A stretch of 64,000 bases of DNA from Micromonospora sp. NBC_01740 (GTDB lineage: Bacteria > Actinomycetota > Actinomycetes > Mycobacteriales > Micromonosporaceae): assembly GCF_035920365.1 (NCBI RefSeq), contig NZ_CP109150.1:6882001-6946000 (forward strand). The letters run 5' to 3'. Both the position numbers and the translations under genes were made by a program. Shown here in pieces: positions 17,718-26,569 of this stretch. Each line of letters begins with the position of its first letter. Position 1 is the first letter of the stretch. Below the pieces are notes generated by a model that was given only the letters and a program-made list of their open reading frames with translations, did not search any database and was not told where the DNA came from.

Positions 17718-18392
17718 TCAGCTCTGCGTGGGAGCCGGCGCCTCCTCGGTGCCACCCGGAGCCGGCGACTCGGTGGTGCCGCCCGGAGCCGGGGTCTCGG
17801 TGGTGCCGCCCGGAGCCGGCGTCGTGCCGCCCGGGCTCGGGGTGCCGCTGGCGCTGGTCTGCGGCACCGGGATGCCCAGCTGCTCCGCCAGCTGCACCAG
17901 CGCGTCGTAGTGCGCCTGCAGGGTCGGCAGGGCGGTCTGGGCCAGCTGGACCACCGACTGCTCGGAGCCCTGCGAGATCTCCGTCTGGGTGGCCTGGATG
18001 GCCTGGACGTGGCCGGCCAGCTCGCTGGTCACCCAGAGCCGGTCGAACTCCTCGCCGCTGGCGTTGTTCAGCTGGTCGATGACGGACTGCTGATCCGCGG
18101 TGGGCTCACTCGGCAACTCCACGCCCAGCTGCGACGCGGTCTGCTGCACCGTCTGGTCGAGCTGGGTGTGGTCCGTCTTTAGCCGGGCGCCCAGGTCCTT
18201 GACCCCCTGGCTCTGGCCCTTCTGCTGGGCCAGGTCACCCGCGGTGATCTCGAACAGATTCACCTGGTGCACGGCCTGCAGGTACTGGGTGTCCTGCTGT
18301 GACGGCTGCACCGCGGCCTGTGCCGCCGCGGCCGGCGCGATCCCCACCAGCACCAGCGCGGCCAGCAGGCCGAGGCGTTTGATACCCAACAT
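17718..18392 (-). CDS. Secreted DUF4142 protein with Pro/Gly/Thr repeat tail
   Basis: 224 residues from ATG 18392, behind a purine-rich GGGGGGAAG. A signal peptide fits residues 1-30 (basic MLGIKR, hydrophobic core, cleavage near AAAAQA-AV). The DUF4142 four-helix domain (ferritin-like) spans about 32-180. The last 50 residues are a degenerate repeat of APGGTT(E)-type units, probably disordered or wall-associated. Function is unknown; related proteins are often stress- or spore-associated. It lies 177 bases upstream of the qcrB end on the same strand but has its own start region. Confidence 0.88.
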   Translation of the reverse strand: MLGIKRLGLLAALVLVGIAPAAAAQAAVQPSQQDTQYLQAVHQVNLFEITAGDLAQQKGQSQGVKDLGARLKTDHTQLDQTVQQTASQLGVELPSEPTADQQSVIDQLNNASGEEFDRLWVTSELAGHVQAIQATQTEISQGSEQSVVQLAQTALPTLQAHYDALVQLAEQLGIPVPQTSASGTPSPGGTTPAPGGTTETPAPGGTTESPAPGGTEEAPAPTQS

Positions 18393-18515
18393 GCTTCCCC
18401 CCCTTGAGACGTTGGATCGCACGGATACCCGGCTGACCGGGGTTATTCCTGCGATCCCCCGTCGGGGAGGCGACCGACCGACACGCCCGTGTCGGACCGT
18501 CGGGGGGCGGAAACG

Positions 18516-18555
18516 GACGTGGCGCCCGCCGGAGGACTCCGGTGGGCGCCACGTC
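18516..18555 (-). terminator. Terminator of the ctaE-qcrCAB operon
   Basis: An 18-bp stem with a single G-T pair (18516-18533 with 18538-18555) and a 4-base loop, 15 bases after the qcrB stop. The minus strand continues with GTTTCC. Confidence 0.75.
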
Positions 18556-18569
18556 GAGGTGTCGCAGGG

Positions 18570-20201
18570 TCAGCGGCGGCTCTCGCCGCTGCCGATCTCC
18601 TCCCGCTCCGGTCGGGGCTCGACCGGCGGGTGCCCCGGCGAGACCGGCGCCTCGGCCGGCTTCTCGATCGGGTAGAAGAAGCCCCGGATGGCCGGGCCGA
18701 GGGCACCGAGCCGGTTCATCTTCTTCGGCACGACCCAGCCGGCGTACGGCAGCGCGCCGTGGCCGTCGCCGTGCCCGTCGGCCGCCACGAGCGGCTGGTG
18801 CACCTCTTCGAACCGGCCGTCCGGCAGGCGCCGGATGATGCCGGTCTCGACACCGTGGGCGAGCACCTCCCGGTCGTGCTGCTGGAGACCCAGGCAGATC
18901 CGGTAGGTGACGTAGTACGCCAGCGGCGGCAGCACCAGCAGGCCGATGCGGCCGGCCCAGGTCATCGCGTTCAGGCTGATCTGGAACTTGTCGGCGATGA
19001 CGTCGTTGGCGCCGGAGAGGGTCAGCACGACGAAGAACGCCAGCGCCATGGCGCCCAGGCCGGTCCGGGCCGGCACGTCCCGGGGACGCTGGAGCAGGTT
19101 GTGGCTCCTGGTGTCCTTGAGGCGCCGGGCCTCCAGGAACGGGTAGAGCGTCGACAGGCCGACCAGGATGCCCGGCAGCACGACCGTCGGCCAGAACAGC
19201 GGCGGGATCACGTACCCGTCGCCGATCGGGATGTTGATCTCCCAGTTGGGCATCAGGCGGGTCGAGCCGTCGAGGAACATGACGTACCAGTCGGGCTGGC
19301 TGGCGGCCGAGACCACCCACGCCTCGTACGGGCCGAACAGCCAGATCGGGTTGATCTGGAACAGGCCGCCCATCAGCGCGATCACGCCGAAGACGACCAT
19401 GAAGAAGCCGCCCTGCTTGATCGCGTAGCGGGGGAACATCCGCTCGCCGACCACGTTGCCGTTGGTCCGGCCGGGGCCGGGCCACTGGGTGTGCTTCTGC
19501 TTGAAGACCAGGCCCAGGTGGGCGCCGATCAGCGCGAGCAGCAGGCCCGGGACGAGCAGCACGTGGGCGATGTAGAACCGGCTGATGATGATCGTGCCCG
19601 GGAACTCCCCGCCGAAGACCGACGAGGTGACCCAGGAGCCGATCACCGGGATGGAGAGCATGATCGCCGAGGCGATCCGCAGGCCGGTGCCGGAGAGGCC
19701 GTCGTCCGGCAGCGAGTAGCCGGTGAAGCCGGCGAGGAAGCCGACCCAGAACAGCAGCGAGCCGATGATCCAGTTGGTCTCACGCGGCTTGCGGAACGCG
19801 CCGGTGAAGAAGACCCGGAGCATGTGCACCACGATGGCGGCCATGAACAGCAGCGCCGACCAGTGGTGCATCTGCCGCATGATCAGGCCACCGCGGACGT
19901 CGAACGAGATGTCCAGGCTGGAGGCGTACGCGGCCGACATCGGCGTGCCCCGCAGCGGGGCGTAGCTGCCGTTGTAGACGACCTCGGTCATCGCCGGCTC
20001 GTAGAAGAAGGTCAGGAAGACGCCGGTCAGCAGCAGGACGACGAACGAGAACAGCGCGATCTCGCCGAGCAGGAACGACCAGTGGTCCGGGAAGACCTTG
20101 TTCAGCAGCCGGCGCAGCGGGGTGGCCACCTGGAAGCGGTCGTCCACCCCCCGGGCGACGTTCCCCGGGACTGCTGCCTTGTCAAACTTGCGCCGCTTCA
20201 C
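18570..20201 (-). CDS. qcrB: Cytochrome bc1 complex cytochrome b subunit
   Basis: 543 residues from GTG 20201, overlapping the qcrA stop (GTGA). The frame is open further upstream but that part is qcrA shadow. There are eight or more membrane spans, with paired haem-ligand His residues in the second and fourth (HHWSALLFMAAIVVHM region and FYIAHVLLVPG). The Qo-site segment is PDWYVMF rather than the usual PEWY. The C-terminal extension (about 480-543) is polar and Pro/Glu-rich, as in actinobacterial QcrB. It is the quinol-oxidising core of the menaquinol:cytochrome c reductase within the bcc-aa3 supercomplex. Confidence 0.97.
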   Translation of the reverse strand: MKRRKFDKAAVPGNVARGVDDRFQVATPLRRLLNKVFPDHWSFLLGEIALFSFVVLLLTGVFLTFFYEPAMTEVVYNGSYAPLRGTPMSAAYASSLDISFDVRGGLIMRQMHHWSALLFMAAIVVHMLRVFFTGAFRKPRETNWIIGSLLFWVGFLAGFTGYSLPDDGLSGTGLRIASAIMLSIPVIGSWVTSSVFGGEFPGTIIISRFYIAHVLLVPGLLLALIGAHLGLVFKQKHTQWPGPGRTNGNVVGERMFPRYAIKQGGFFMVVFGVIALMGGLFQINPIWLFGPYEAWVVSAASQPDWYVMFLDGSTRLMPNWEINIPIGDGYVIPPLFWPTVVLPGILVGLSTLYPFLEARRLKDTRSHNLLQRPRDVPARTGLGAMALAFFVVLTLSGANDVIADKFQISLNAMTWAGRIGLLVLPPLAYYVTYRICLGLQQHDREVLAHGVETGIIRRLPDGRFEEVHQPLVAADGHGDGHGALPYAGWVVPKKMNRLGALGPAIRGFFYPIEKPAEAPVSPGHPPVEPRPEREEIGSGESRR

Positions 20202-21286
20202 GGCCGCTCCCAGAAGTCGGGCCCGACGGTCTCGGTGTAGTCGGACTTGGCCACGAAGTAGCCCTCGGAGTCCACCTCGATCGGCAGCTGCGGCAGCCGT
20301 CGGCTGGCCGGGCCGAAGATGGGCCGGGCGTTGTCGGTGATCAGGAACTGCGACTGGTGGCACGGGCAGAGCAGGCGGTTGGTCTGCTGCTCGTACAGGC
20401 TCGCCGGGCAACCGGCGTGCGTGCAGATCTTGGAGAACGCGGCGTAGTTGCCCCACATGTAGTCGCCGTGCTGCTCACGCTCGTTGGCCTGGCGCGACTT
20501 CTGCGCGTCGGAGTCCCGCAGGTGGATCAGCAGGGTCGGCGAGTCCGCGTGCAGGTTGCTCACGCCGTGGTCGATGCCGGGGAAGACGGTGATCTGGCCG
20601 CCCGCGCTGACGTCCGCCGGGCGGACCGGCCGGCCGTCCTCGCGGACCAGGCGGATCTTCTCGCCGCTCTCGGTCGGGGCGAAGCCCGTCCTGAACATCT
20701 GGTTGTTCTTGTGCGGCTGGGAGATCAGGCCGCCGACCAGGGGCGCCGCGGCGACCGCGCCGACCGGCGCGAGACCGGCCAGCAGCGAGATGCCGAGCAG
20801 CGGCCGGCGCTTCACGCCCAGCTCGTCGGCCATGTAGAGCATGGTCTGGCCGGTGATGATCCGGTCGTCGGAGGCGACGGCACCCTCGTGCCGGTCCTGG
20901 ATCGAGACCTCCTTCGGCAGCAGCTTCTTGCCCCAGGTCAGGATGCCGAAGCCGATGCCGAGCAGGGCCACGCCGAGGGTGACGCCGAGCAGGGGCGTGT
21001 ACCACTTGTCGCCGCCGCTGCCCGGGGAGTACTCCCACGGCCACCAGATGTAGATCACCAGGAACGCGGTCGCCGCCAGGCCGGTCAGCAGGAAGAACGA
21101 CGCGACCGTACGGGTCAGCCGGCGCTCGGCCTTGCTGCCCGGCGCCACCTGCGGCTCGTAGTGGACGATCTCGATGTCGTCCCGGCGCGCGCCCTCGCGG
21201 ACGATGTCGAACTGGCTGAGCCCGGGGGTGTTCACGTCGAGCGGCTCCCGGCCCTGCTGGGCCTGGTGCTCGGTGTGCGTGGTCAT
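20198..21286 (-). CDS. qcrA: Cytochrome bc1 complex Rieske iron-sulfur subunit
   Basis: 362 residues. It has three N-terminal spans (near 60-82, 98-117 and 162-188), the actinobacterial arrangement rather than the single span seen elsewhere. The Rieske centre ligands are C288/H290 (CTHAGC) and C307/H310 (CPCH), with C293 and C309 placed for the disulfide. It carries electrons from menaquinol to cytochrome cc. GAGGTGA precedes the ATG. It overlaps qcrB by 4 bases and follows qcrC by 67 bases. Confidence 0.97.
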   Translation of the reverse strand: MTTHTEHQAQQGREPLDVNTPGLSQFDIVREGARRDDIEIVHYEPQVAPGSKAERRLTRTVASFFLLTGLAATAFLVIYIWWPWEYSPGSGGDKWYTPLLGVTLGVALLGIGFGILTWGKKLLPKEVSIQDRHEGAVASDDRIITGQTMLYMADELGVKRRPLLGISLLAGLAPVGAVAAAPLVGGLISQPHKNNQMFRTGFAPTESGEKIRLVREDGRPVRPADVSAGGQITVFPGIDHGVSNLHADSPTLLIHLRDSDAQKSRQANEREQHGDYMWGNYAAFSKICTHAGCPASLYEQQTNRLLCPCHQSQFLITDNARPIFGPASRRLPQLPIEVDSEGYFVAKSDYTETVGPDFWERP

Positions 21287-21353
21287 GCCGTCACCTCGCT
21301 ACGGGCGGTGCCGCGCTGCGGCACCACGGCACTGAATCGGATGAGCCGCCCGG

Positions 21354-22187
21354 TCACGACTTGCCCGCAATCCACAGGCTCGCGAAGACGAGCGCGACGA
21401 TGCCCACCAGGAAGATCGCCAGGCCCTCGGTGGACGGCCCGTACCGACCGAGGTTGAAGCCGCCCGGGTCCTGGTCGTGCTTCAGCGTCTCCTGGATGTA
21501 GGCGATGAGGTCCGCCTTCTGGTCCGGGGAGATCTGGTTGTCGCCGAAGACCGGCATGTTCTGCGGGCCGCTCAGCATGGCGGCGTAGATCTGCCGGTCG
21601 GTGGCCGGGCGCAGGCTCGGCGCGTACTTGCCGGAGGACAGGGCGCCGCCGCCGCCGCCGAAGGCGTGGCACTGCGCGCAGTTGATCCGGAACAGCTCGC
21701 CGCCGGCGGCCACGTTCCCGTCGGCGTGCAGGTTGTCACCGTCGGGCACCACCGGGCCGCCGCCGAGTTCCTGGACGTACTGCGCGAGCTGGCGGGTCTC
21801 CTCGTCGGTGAAGAGCTCAGGCTTGCGCTGGGCCTGGGCCTCCTGCCGGGCCATCGGCATGCGGCCGGAGCCGACCTGGAACTCGACCGAGGCCGCGCCG
21901 ACGCCGATCAGGCTCGGCCCGCGCCCCTCGACGCCCTGCGCGTTGCGACCGTGACAGGTCACACAGCTCACGTCGAACAGCGCCTTGCCCTCCGCGGCGG
22001 CACCGGTGAGCGGGGTGTCCTGCGCCTGCACGCCGGGGGCGAAGACGGTGTAGGCGCCGCCGGCCAGCATCAGCGCGGCGAACAGCCGGACCGCGGCACC
22101 CAGCCGGCGGCGGCCCCTGCTGCGCGCCGCGGGCCGCTCGCGCAGCCGCGCGAGCAGACCGCGTCGGCGGTCGTTGTCAGAAGTCAT
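21354..22187 (-). CDS. qcrC: Di-haem cytochrome c subunit of the bc1 complex
   Basis: 277 residues. A basic N-terminus is followed by a signal-anchor (about 32-55). Two haem c motifs are present, CVTCH (75-79) and CAQCH (170-174), and a C-terminal span (about 254-274) anchors the protein. This is the cytochrome cc of actinobacteria, which replaces a soluble cytochrome c by passing electrons directly to the aa3 oxidase. It sits between ctaE and qcrA in the operon. Confidence 0.97.
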   Translation of the reverse strand: MTSDNDRRRGLLARLRERPAARSRGRRRLGAAVRLFAALMLAGGAYTVFAPGVQAQDTPLTGAAAEGKALFDVSCVTCHGRNAQGVEGRGPSLIGVGAASVEFQVGSGRMPMARQEAQAQRKPELFTDEETRQLAQYVQELGGGPVVPDGDNLHADGNVAAGGELFRINCAQCHAFGGGGGALSSGKYAPSLRPATDRQIYAAMLSGPQNMPVFGDNQISPDQKADLIAYIQETLKHDQDPGGFNLGRYGPSTEGLAIFLVGIVALVFASLWIAGKS

Positions 22188-22259
22188 GACCTGTGTCCTT
22201 AACCGGTTGGACCTTGTCTCAGGGGACGGAGCAGCGGCGCGGTTCGTGACGCGCCAAGA

Positions 22260-22859
22260 TCACTGAAGCCAGTAGATCATGGCGTAGAGCCCGATCCACA
22301 CGACGTCGACGAAGTGCCAGTAGTAGGACACGACGATCGCCGACGTGGCCTGCGCCGGTGTGAACCGGCCCATGGTGGTGCGGATCATGAAGATGACGAA
22401 GGCGACCAGACCGCCGGCCACGTGCAGGCCGTGGAAGCCGGTGGTCAGGTAGAACATCGACCCGTAACCGTCTTGGTTGATCTTGATGCCCGCGTGCACC
22501 AGCTCGCGGTACTCGTTGAGCTGGCCGAGGACGAAGATCAGGCCCATCACGAAGGTGATCGTGAACCAGCGCCGCAGCGCGTGGACGTCACCCTTCTCGG
22601 CGGCGAACACCCCGAGCTGGCAGGTCACCGAGGACAACACCAGGATCACCGTGAAGGTGGTCGCGTAGGGGATGTTGAGGTGCTCGGTGTGCTTCGCCCA
22701 CTGCTCCGGCGCCGCCGCGCGGATGGAGAAGTACATCGCGAACAGCGCCGCGAAGAACATGAGTTCGCTGGAGAGCCACACGATCGTCCCGACGCTGACC
22801 ATGTTGGGTCGGGTCAGGGAGTGGATCCGGCTCTTGTCAATGGCTGGGGCCGCAGTCAC
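22260..22859 (-). CDS. ctaE: Cytochrome c oxidase subunit III
   Basis: 199 residues from GTG 22859. Five hydrophobic spans and the family segments [25 protein letters not shown] and [10 protein letters not shown] identify subunit III of the aa3 oxidase. It is the first gene of the ctaE-qcrC-qcrA-qcrB operon, with 72 bases to qcrC. Subunit I (ctaD) is not in the window. The 108-bp gap to the divergent ctaG holds both promoters. Confidence 0.97.
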   Translation of the reverse strand: MTAAPAIDKSRIHSLTRPNMVSVGTIVWLSSELMFFAALFAMYFSIRAAAPEQWAKHTEHLNIPYATTFTVILVLSSVTCQLGVFAAEKGDVHALRRWFTITFVMGLIFVLGQLNEYRELVHAGIKINQDGYGSMFYLTTGFHGLHVAGGLVAFVIFMIRTTMGRFTPAQATSAIVVSYYWHFVDVVWIGLYAMIYWLQ

Positions 22860-22954
22860 GCGGTCATTATTGCCCTTGACCGGGGCCGCCGATCAGCGGG
22901 GGGCCAAACCCGTGGCATCCACAGCCCGATCGGGGCAGTCCGGTTCGCCTGACC

Positions 22955-22960
22955 TAGGCT
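22955..22960 (+). promoter_or_regulatory. -10 element (TAGGCT), leaderless
   Basis: TAGGCT lies 7 bases before the GTG at 22968, with no ribosome-binding site. It predicts a leaderless ctaG mRNA. Confidence 0.5.
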
Positions 22961-22967
22961 GAAAAGC

Positions 22968-23912
22968 GTGCTGCACGCCGATCCGATCTCCGCCGCAGCC
23001 GCCGTCGCCGCGCCGGCGGCGAGCGCGGCCACCCCGCCACCGTTCACCGTGACCTCGGTGTTCACCGAGACCAGGCTGGACAGCTGGCTCGCCGTCGGCC
23101 TGGTGCTGGCCGCCGGCGTCTACCTCTACGGGGTGCACCGGCTGCGGATCCGGGGCGACCGGTGGCCGGTAGCCAGGACGGTCTTCTTCCTCGGCCCCGG
23201 CCTCGGCGGCATCGCGGCGGTCACCGTCAGCGGCCTGCACGCGTACGACACGGCACTGCTGTCGGTGCACATGGTCCAGCACATGGTGCTCTCCATGATC
23301 TCGCCGATCTTCCTCGCGCTGGGCGCGCCGGTGACGCTGGCCCTGCGCACCCTGCCGCCGCGACCGCGCAAGCGGCTGCTGGCGGTCGTGCACAGCCGGA
23401 TCGCCCGGATCTACAGCTTCCCCCTGGTGGCGTTCGCCATCTTCGTGGTGAACCCGTTCGCGCTCTACTTCACCGACCTGTACCGCTACACCCTCGAGAA
23501 CGTGTGGGCGCACGAGGTCGTGCACGCGCACTTCATCATGACCGGCTGCGTGTTCTTCTGGCCGCTGCTCGGGCTCGACCCGCTGCCGGGCCGCTGGCCG
23601 TACCCGGCCCGGGCGCTGCTGATGCTGCTCTCCGTGCCGTTCCACACCGTGCTCGGACTCACCATCATGCAGAGCAGCACGCTCTTCGGCGGCGACTGGT
23701 ACCCGTCGCTCGGGCTCACCTGGTCGGACCCGTGGCAGGACCAGGTGGTCGCCGGCGGCATCCTCTGGGCCGGCGGCGAGTTCGTCAGCGTGACCATGCT
23801 GGCCGTGCTGGTCGTGCAGTGGATGCGGCACGCCGAGCGGGAGGCCCGCCGCGTCGACCGCGACCTGGACCGCCAGGAGGCCCGTCAGCGCGCCGCGGAG
23901 TCCACGGCCTGA
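22968..23912 (+). CDS. ctaG: Caa3-type oxidase assembly protein, CtaG family
   Basis: 314 residues with about seven spans. His-rich membrane motifs are visible (VHMVQHMVLSM, HEVVHAHFIMTG, LSVPFHTVLG), typical of the CtaG_caa3 family (PF09678), thought to help copper or haem assembly of cytochrome oxidase. The C-terminal 40 residues are a charged Arg/Glu/Asp helix. It is divergent from ctaE and probably serves the same oxidase. The GTG start is fixed by the leaderless -10 element. Confidence 0.92.
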   Translation: MLHADPISAAAAVAAPAASAATPPPFTVTSVFTETRLDSWLAVGLVLAAGVYLYGVHRLRIRGDRWPVARTVFFLGPGLGGIAAVTVSGLHAYDTALLSVHMVQHMVLSMISPIFLALGAPVTLALRTLPPRPRKRLLAVVHSRIARIYSFPLVAFAIFVVNPFALYFTDLYRYTLENVWAHEVVHAHFIMTGCVFFWPLLGLDPLPGRWPYPARALLMLLSVPFHTVLGLTIMQSSTLFGGDWYPSLGLTWSDPWQDQVVAGGILWAGGEFVSVTMLAVLVVQWMRHAEREARRVDRDLDRQEARQRAAESTA

Positions 23913-24098
23913 GCCGGGCCGGCCGGTACGCCCCCGGCGCCGCCGCCGGGCGGACGTCGCACACCTCACACCGACCGGTACGATCAGCGGGCGGCCACGA
24001 GGTGGGAGCCAGTCCGACCGACGAGCGCGCAGCGAACGAATCATCAAGCTCAGTGTGATGGTGCCGCACGACGGCACGGAGCGAAGCGGAGTGCCGGC

Positions 24099-24494
24099 AT
24101 GAGCGATCGTCTTTGCACCGTCCTGCTCTACAGCGACGACCCGGAGGTCCGCGACCGGATGCGGCTCGCCGTCGGGCCGCGCCCCGCGCCCGGCCTGCGG
24201 GTCGAGTTCGTCGAGGCGTCCGACTACGCCGAGTGCGTCCGGCTCGTCGACGACTACGAGATCGACCTGCTGGTGCTCGACGGTGAGGCGAGCCCGGGCG
24301 GCGGCATCGGCATCGCCCGGCAGATCAAGGACGACCGGGCCGACGCCCCCCCGACCTGCGTGGTGATCGCCCGCGCCGCCGACCGGTGGCTCGCGGCGTA
24401 CGCCGAGGTCGACGCCACCCTGGTGCACCCGCTCGACCCGGTGACCACCGGCACCACGGTGGCCGAGCTGCTGCGGACGCACGCACCCGCCTGA
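24099..24494 (+). CDS. Stand-alone receiver-like protein, atypical
   Basis: 131 residues, one CheY-like fold and nothing else. The acidic pair D13/D14 and the central D61 (LLVLDGE) are present, so phosphorylation is conceivable. The conserved Lys is replaced by His (LVHP, H110) and the Ser/Thr position is Ala (CVVIARA), so the phospho-switch is probably altered. The 186-bp upstream gap carries a GC-rich GGCAC/GTGCC stem just before the start. It lies 86 bases before trpD on the same strand. The partner is unknown; it may be a pseudo-receiver acting through binding. Confidence 0.8.
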   Translation: MSDRLCTVLLYSDDPEVRDRMRLAVGPRPAPGLRVEFVEASDYAECVRLVDDYEIDLLVLDGEASPGGGIGIARQIKDDRADAPPTCVVIARAADRWLAAYAEVDATLVHPLDPVTTGTTVAELLRTHAPA

Positions 24495-24580
24495 CGTCCC
24501 CCGCTCCGGCCCGCCACGGCGCCGGGCCGACCGGTGCCGGTTCCATCCCACCCGCATCTCGCACGCTCGGGAGGCCCGCC

Positions 24581-25627
24581 TTGGGCGATCGGACCTGGCC
24601 GCACCTGCTCAACGCGCTGCTGCGCGGCGAGGAACTCGCCACCGCCGACACCGCCTGGGCGATGGGCGAGATCATGGCCGGCTCGGCCGCCCCGGCGCAG
24701 ATGGCGGGCTTCGTCGTCGCGCTGCGCGCCAAGGGTGAGACCTCGGCCGAGCTGGCCGGTCTGGTGGAGGCGATGCTCGGCCGGGCGGTCCCGGTCGAGC
24801 TGCCCGACGAGCTGCGCGCCACCGCCCTCGACGTGGTCGGCACCGGCGGTGACCTCGCGCACACCGTCAACATCTCGACCATGGCCTCGCTGGTGGTGGC
24901 CGGCGCCGGTGTCCGGGTGGTCAAGCACGGCAACCGGGCGGCATCCTCCTCCTGCGGCACCGCCGACGTGCTGGAGTTCCTCGGCGTGCCGCTCGACCTG
25001 GGCCCCGAGGGGGTGGCCCGGTGCGTCGCGGAGGCCGGCATGGGCTTCTGCTTCGCGGCCCGGTTCCACCCCGGCATGCGGCACACCGGCCCGGTACGCC
25101 GGGAGCTGGGCGTGCCCACGGTGTTCAACTTCCTCGGCCCGCTGACCAACCCGGCGCGGCCCCGCGCCGGAGCGGTCGGCTGCTTCGACGCCCGGATGGC
25201 CCCGGTGATGGCCGGCGTCTTCGCCGCCCGGGGCGACTCCGTGCTGGTGATGCGCGGCGAGGACGGGCTGGACGAGTTCACCACCGCCGCGCCGACCCGC
25301 GTCTGGGCGGCCCAGGGCGGCGTCGTCAGGGAGTCGCTGCTGGACGCCGCCGACCTCGGCGTACCCCGGGCCACCCTGGCCGACCTGCGCGGCGGTGACG
25401 CCGCCTTCAACGCGGACGTGGTCCGCCGGCTGCTGGCCGGCGAGACCGGCCCGGTGCGCGACGCGGTCCTGGTCAACGCGGCGGCGGCGCTGGCCACGCA
25501 GGGCCCGCTCGACGGCGACCTCACCGCGGCCCTGCGGGCCGGGATCGACCGGGCCGCCGAGTCCGTCGACTCCGGGGCCGCCGCCCGCGTCCTCGACCGC
25601 TGGATCGAGGTCGCGCGCGCCCTCTGA
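24581..25627 (+). CDS. trpD: Anthranilate phosphoribosyltransferase
   Basis: 348 residues from TTG 24581, which has GGGAGG 6 bases upstream; the open frame before it has no credible start. Signatures are GTGGD (87-91), NIST (97-100) and [12 protein letters not shown] (115-126) for PRPP and Mg2+, plus HPGMRH and [11 protein letters not shown] downstream. It transfers a phosphoribosyl group from PRPP to anthranilate in tryptophan synthesis. No other trp genes are nearby, as in M. tuberculosis, where trpD also lies beside ctaE. Confidence 0.96.
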   Translation: MGDRTWPHLLNALLRGEELATADTAWAMGEIMAGSAAPAQMAGFVVALRAKGETSAELAGLVEAMLGRAVPVELPDELRATALDVVGTGGDLAHTVNISTMASLVVAGAGVRVVKHGNRAASSSCGTADVLEFLGVPLDLGPEGVARCVAEAGMGFCFAARFHPGMRHTGPVRRELGVPTVFNFLGPLTNPARPRAGAVGCFDARMAPVMAGVFAARGDSVLVMRGEDGLDEFTTAAPTRVWAAQGGVVRESLLDAADLGVPRATLADLRGGDAAFNADVVRRLLAGETGPVRDAVLVNAAAALATQGPLDGDLTAALRAGIDRAAESVDSGAAARVLDRWIEVARAL

Positions 25628-25660
25628 GCCCCGGGCCTCGCCGAAGGTTGTCGGACCCCC

Positions 25661-25689
25661 GTGGGAAACTACAGCTGAGTAGTTCCCAC
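25661..25689. repeat. Inverted repeat between trpD and the zinc-ribbon gene
   Basis: GTGGGAAACTAC (25661-25672) and GTAGTTCCCAC (25679-25689) pair over 11 bp with one bulged A and a 6-base loop. It is A/T-rich for this genome and not followed by T. It may be an operator or promoter element for the gene at 25774, or an RNA hairpin ending trpD transcription. Confidence 0.55.
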
Positions 25690-25773
25690 ATTCGTCCTGC
25701 GCCGTCGAGCGCGGCGATCCCCGTCGGGCGTGTGCGACGCGCCCCCGCGGGACCGGAGCGAGAGGAGACGCCC

Positions 25774-25977
25774 GTGTCGGAGCGCGAGCTCTACTGCGAC
25801 ACCTGTGAGGGCGTCGAGCCGTTCGAGGCGCCGCCGTGCGCCGACGGCCACGGCGCCGACTGCCCCGAACTGGTCTGCACGGGCTGCGGCGCGGCCGTGC
25901 TCGTCACCACCTTCACGTTCCGCCTGGCGCGTCCGAGCGGCCGGCACCGCCCGGCGAGCCGCCGCCGCGCCGCCTGA
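25774..25977 (+). CDS. Small zinc-ribbon-like protein
   Basis: 67 residues from a GTG behind AGAGGAG. Two Cys pairs (CDTC near residue 8 and CTGC near 36), with another Cys in PPCADG and in DCPEL, suggest a zinc-binding knuckle. The C-terminus is strongly basic (RLARPSGRHRPASRRRAA), which could bind nucleic acid. Function unknown. It is convergent with ctaF; a strong hairpin at 26074-26105 separates them. Confidence 0.75.
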   Translation: MSERELYCDTCEGVEPFEAPPCADGHGADCPELVCTGCGAAVLVTTFTFRLARPSGRHRPASRRRAA

Positions 25978-26073
25978 AACCGCCGCCACCGCTGAGCGGG
26001 CGTCGGGCCCCCGCGGTGTCCGCTCAGCGCCGCTGCCGACCACGTCCCGCGCCCGCGCCACCCGTTCCACGCC

Positions 26074-26105
26074 GAAGGCCCGCCTCCCCGGGGAGGCGGG
26101 CCTTC
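26074..26105. terminator. Bidirectional terminator, ctaF and zinc-ribbon gene
   Basis: Perfect 14-bp stem (GAAGGCCCGCCTCC paired with its complement ending at 26105), extended by further G-C pairs at the base, with a 4-base loop. It lies 25 bases beyond the ctaF stop. Confidence 0.75.
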
Positions 26106-26130
26106 GGGACGTTCGCGGGTGACCGACCGA

Positions 26131-26559
26131 TCAGTGCTCGGCGGTGCGCCGGGTGCCGCTGTAGTACTCGAACAGCAGGCCGCAGACGGAGAACGTGACC
26201 GCCAGCATGCCGAGGCCGAGCAGCCAGAACTGCCAGAACGCGAGGCCGAAGCCGGCCATCCCGACGGCGATCGCCAGGCCGAACGGCCAGTAGCTGCCCG
26301 GGCTGAAGAAGCCGATCTCGCCCGCGCCGTCGGCGATCTCGCCGTCCGGCCGGTCCTCCGGCCGAAGGTCGATCCGGCGGGAGACGAACCAGAAGAAGCC
26401 GCCGCACATCGTGCAGAGCAGGAAGCTCAGCAGCAGGGCGACCGTGCCGACCCACTCGACCTGGCCGCCGGAGTCGGCGGCGGTCCACCCGCCGTAGAGG
26501 GCGGTGGCGAAGAGCAGGAACCCGGCGATGACCAGGAAGATGCGCCACTCGGTCTTCAT
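26131..26559 (-). CDS. ctaF: Cytochrome c oxidase subunit IV (actinobacterial)
   Basis: 142 residues. Four hydrophobic spans (about 6-26, 35-58, 88-107 and 109-130) and the opening MKTEWRIFLVIAGFL match the actinobacterial subunit IV that stabilises the aa3 oxidase. It begins 10 bases after the ctaC stop and forms a two-gene operon with it. Confidence 0.95.
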   Translation of the reverse strand: MKTEWRIFLVIAGFLLFATALYGGWTAADSGGQVEWVGTVALLLSFLLCTMCGGFFWFVSRRIDLRPEDRPDGEIADGAGEIGFFSPGSYWPFGLAIAVGMAGFGLAFWQFWLLGLGMLAVTFSVCGLLFEYYSGTRRTAEH

Positions 26560-26569
26560 GCCCGATCCC

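Noticed and set aside
18570..20456. 628-residue version of QcrB
   Set aside because: The extra N-terminal 85 residues are a frame-shifted reading of qcrA; GTG 20201 gives the conserved start and a 4-base overlap with qcrA.
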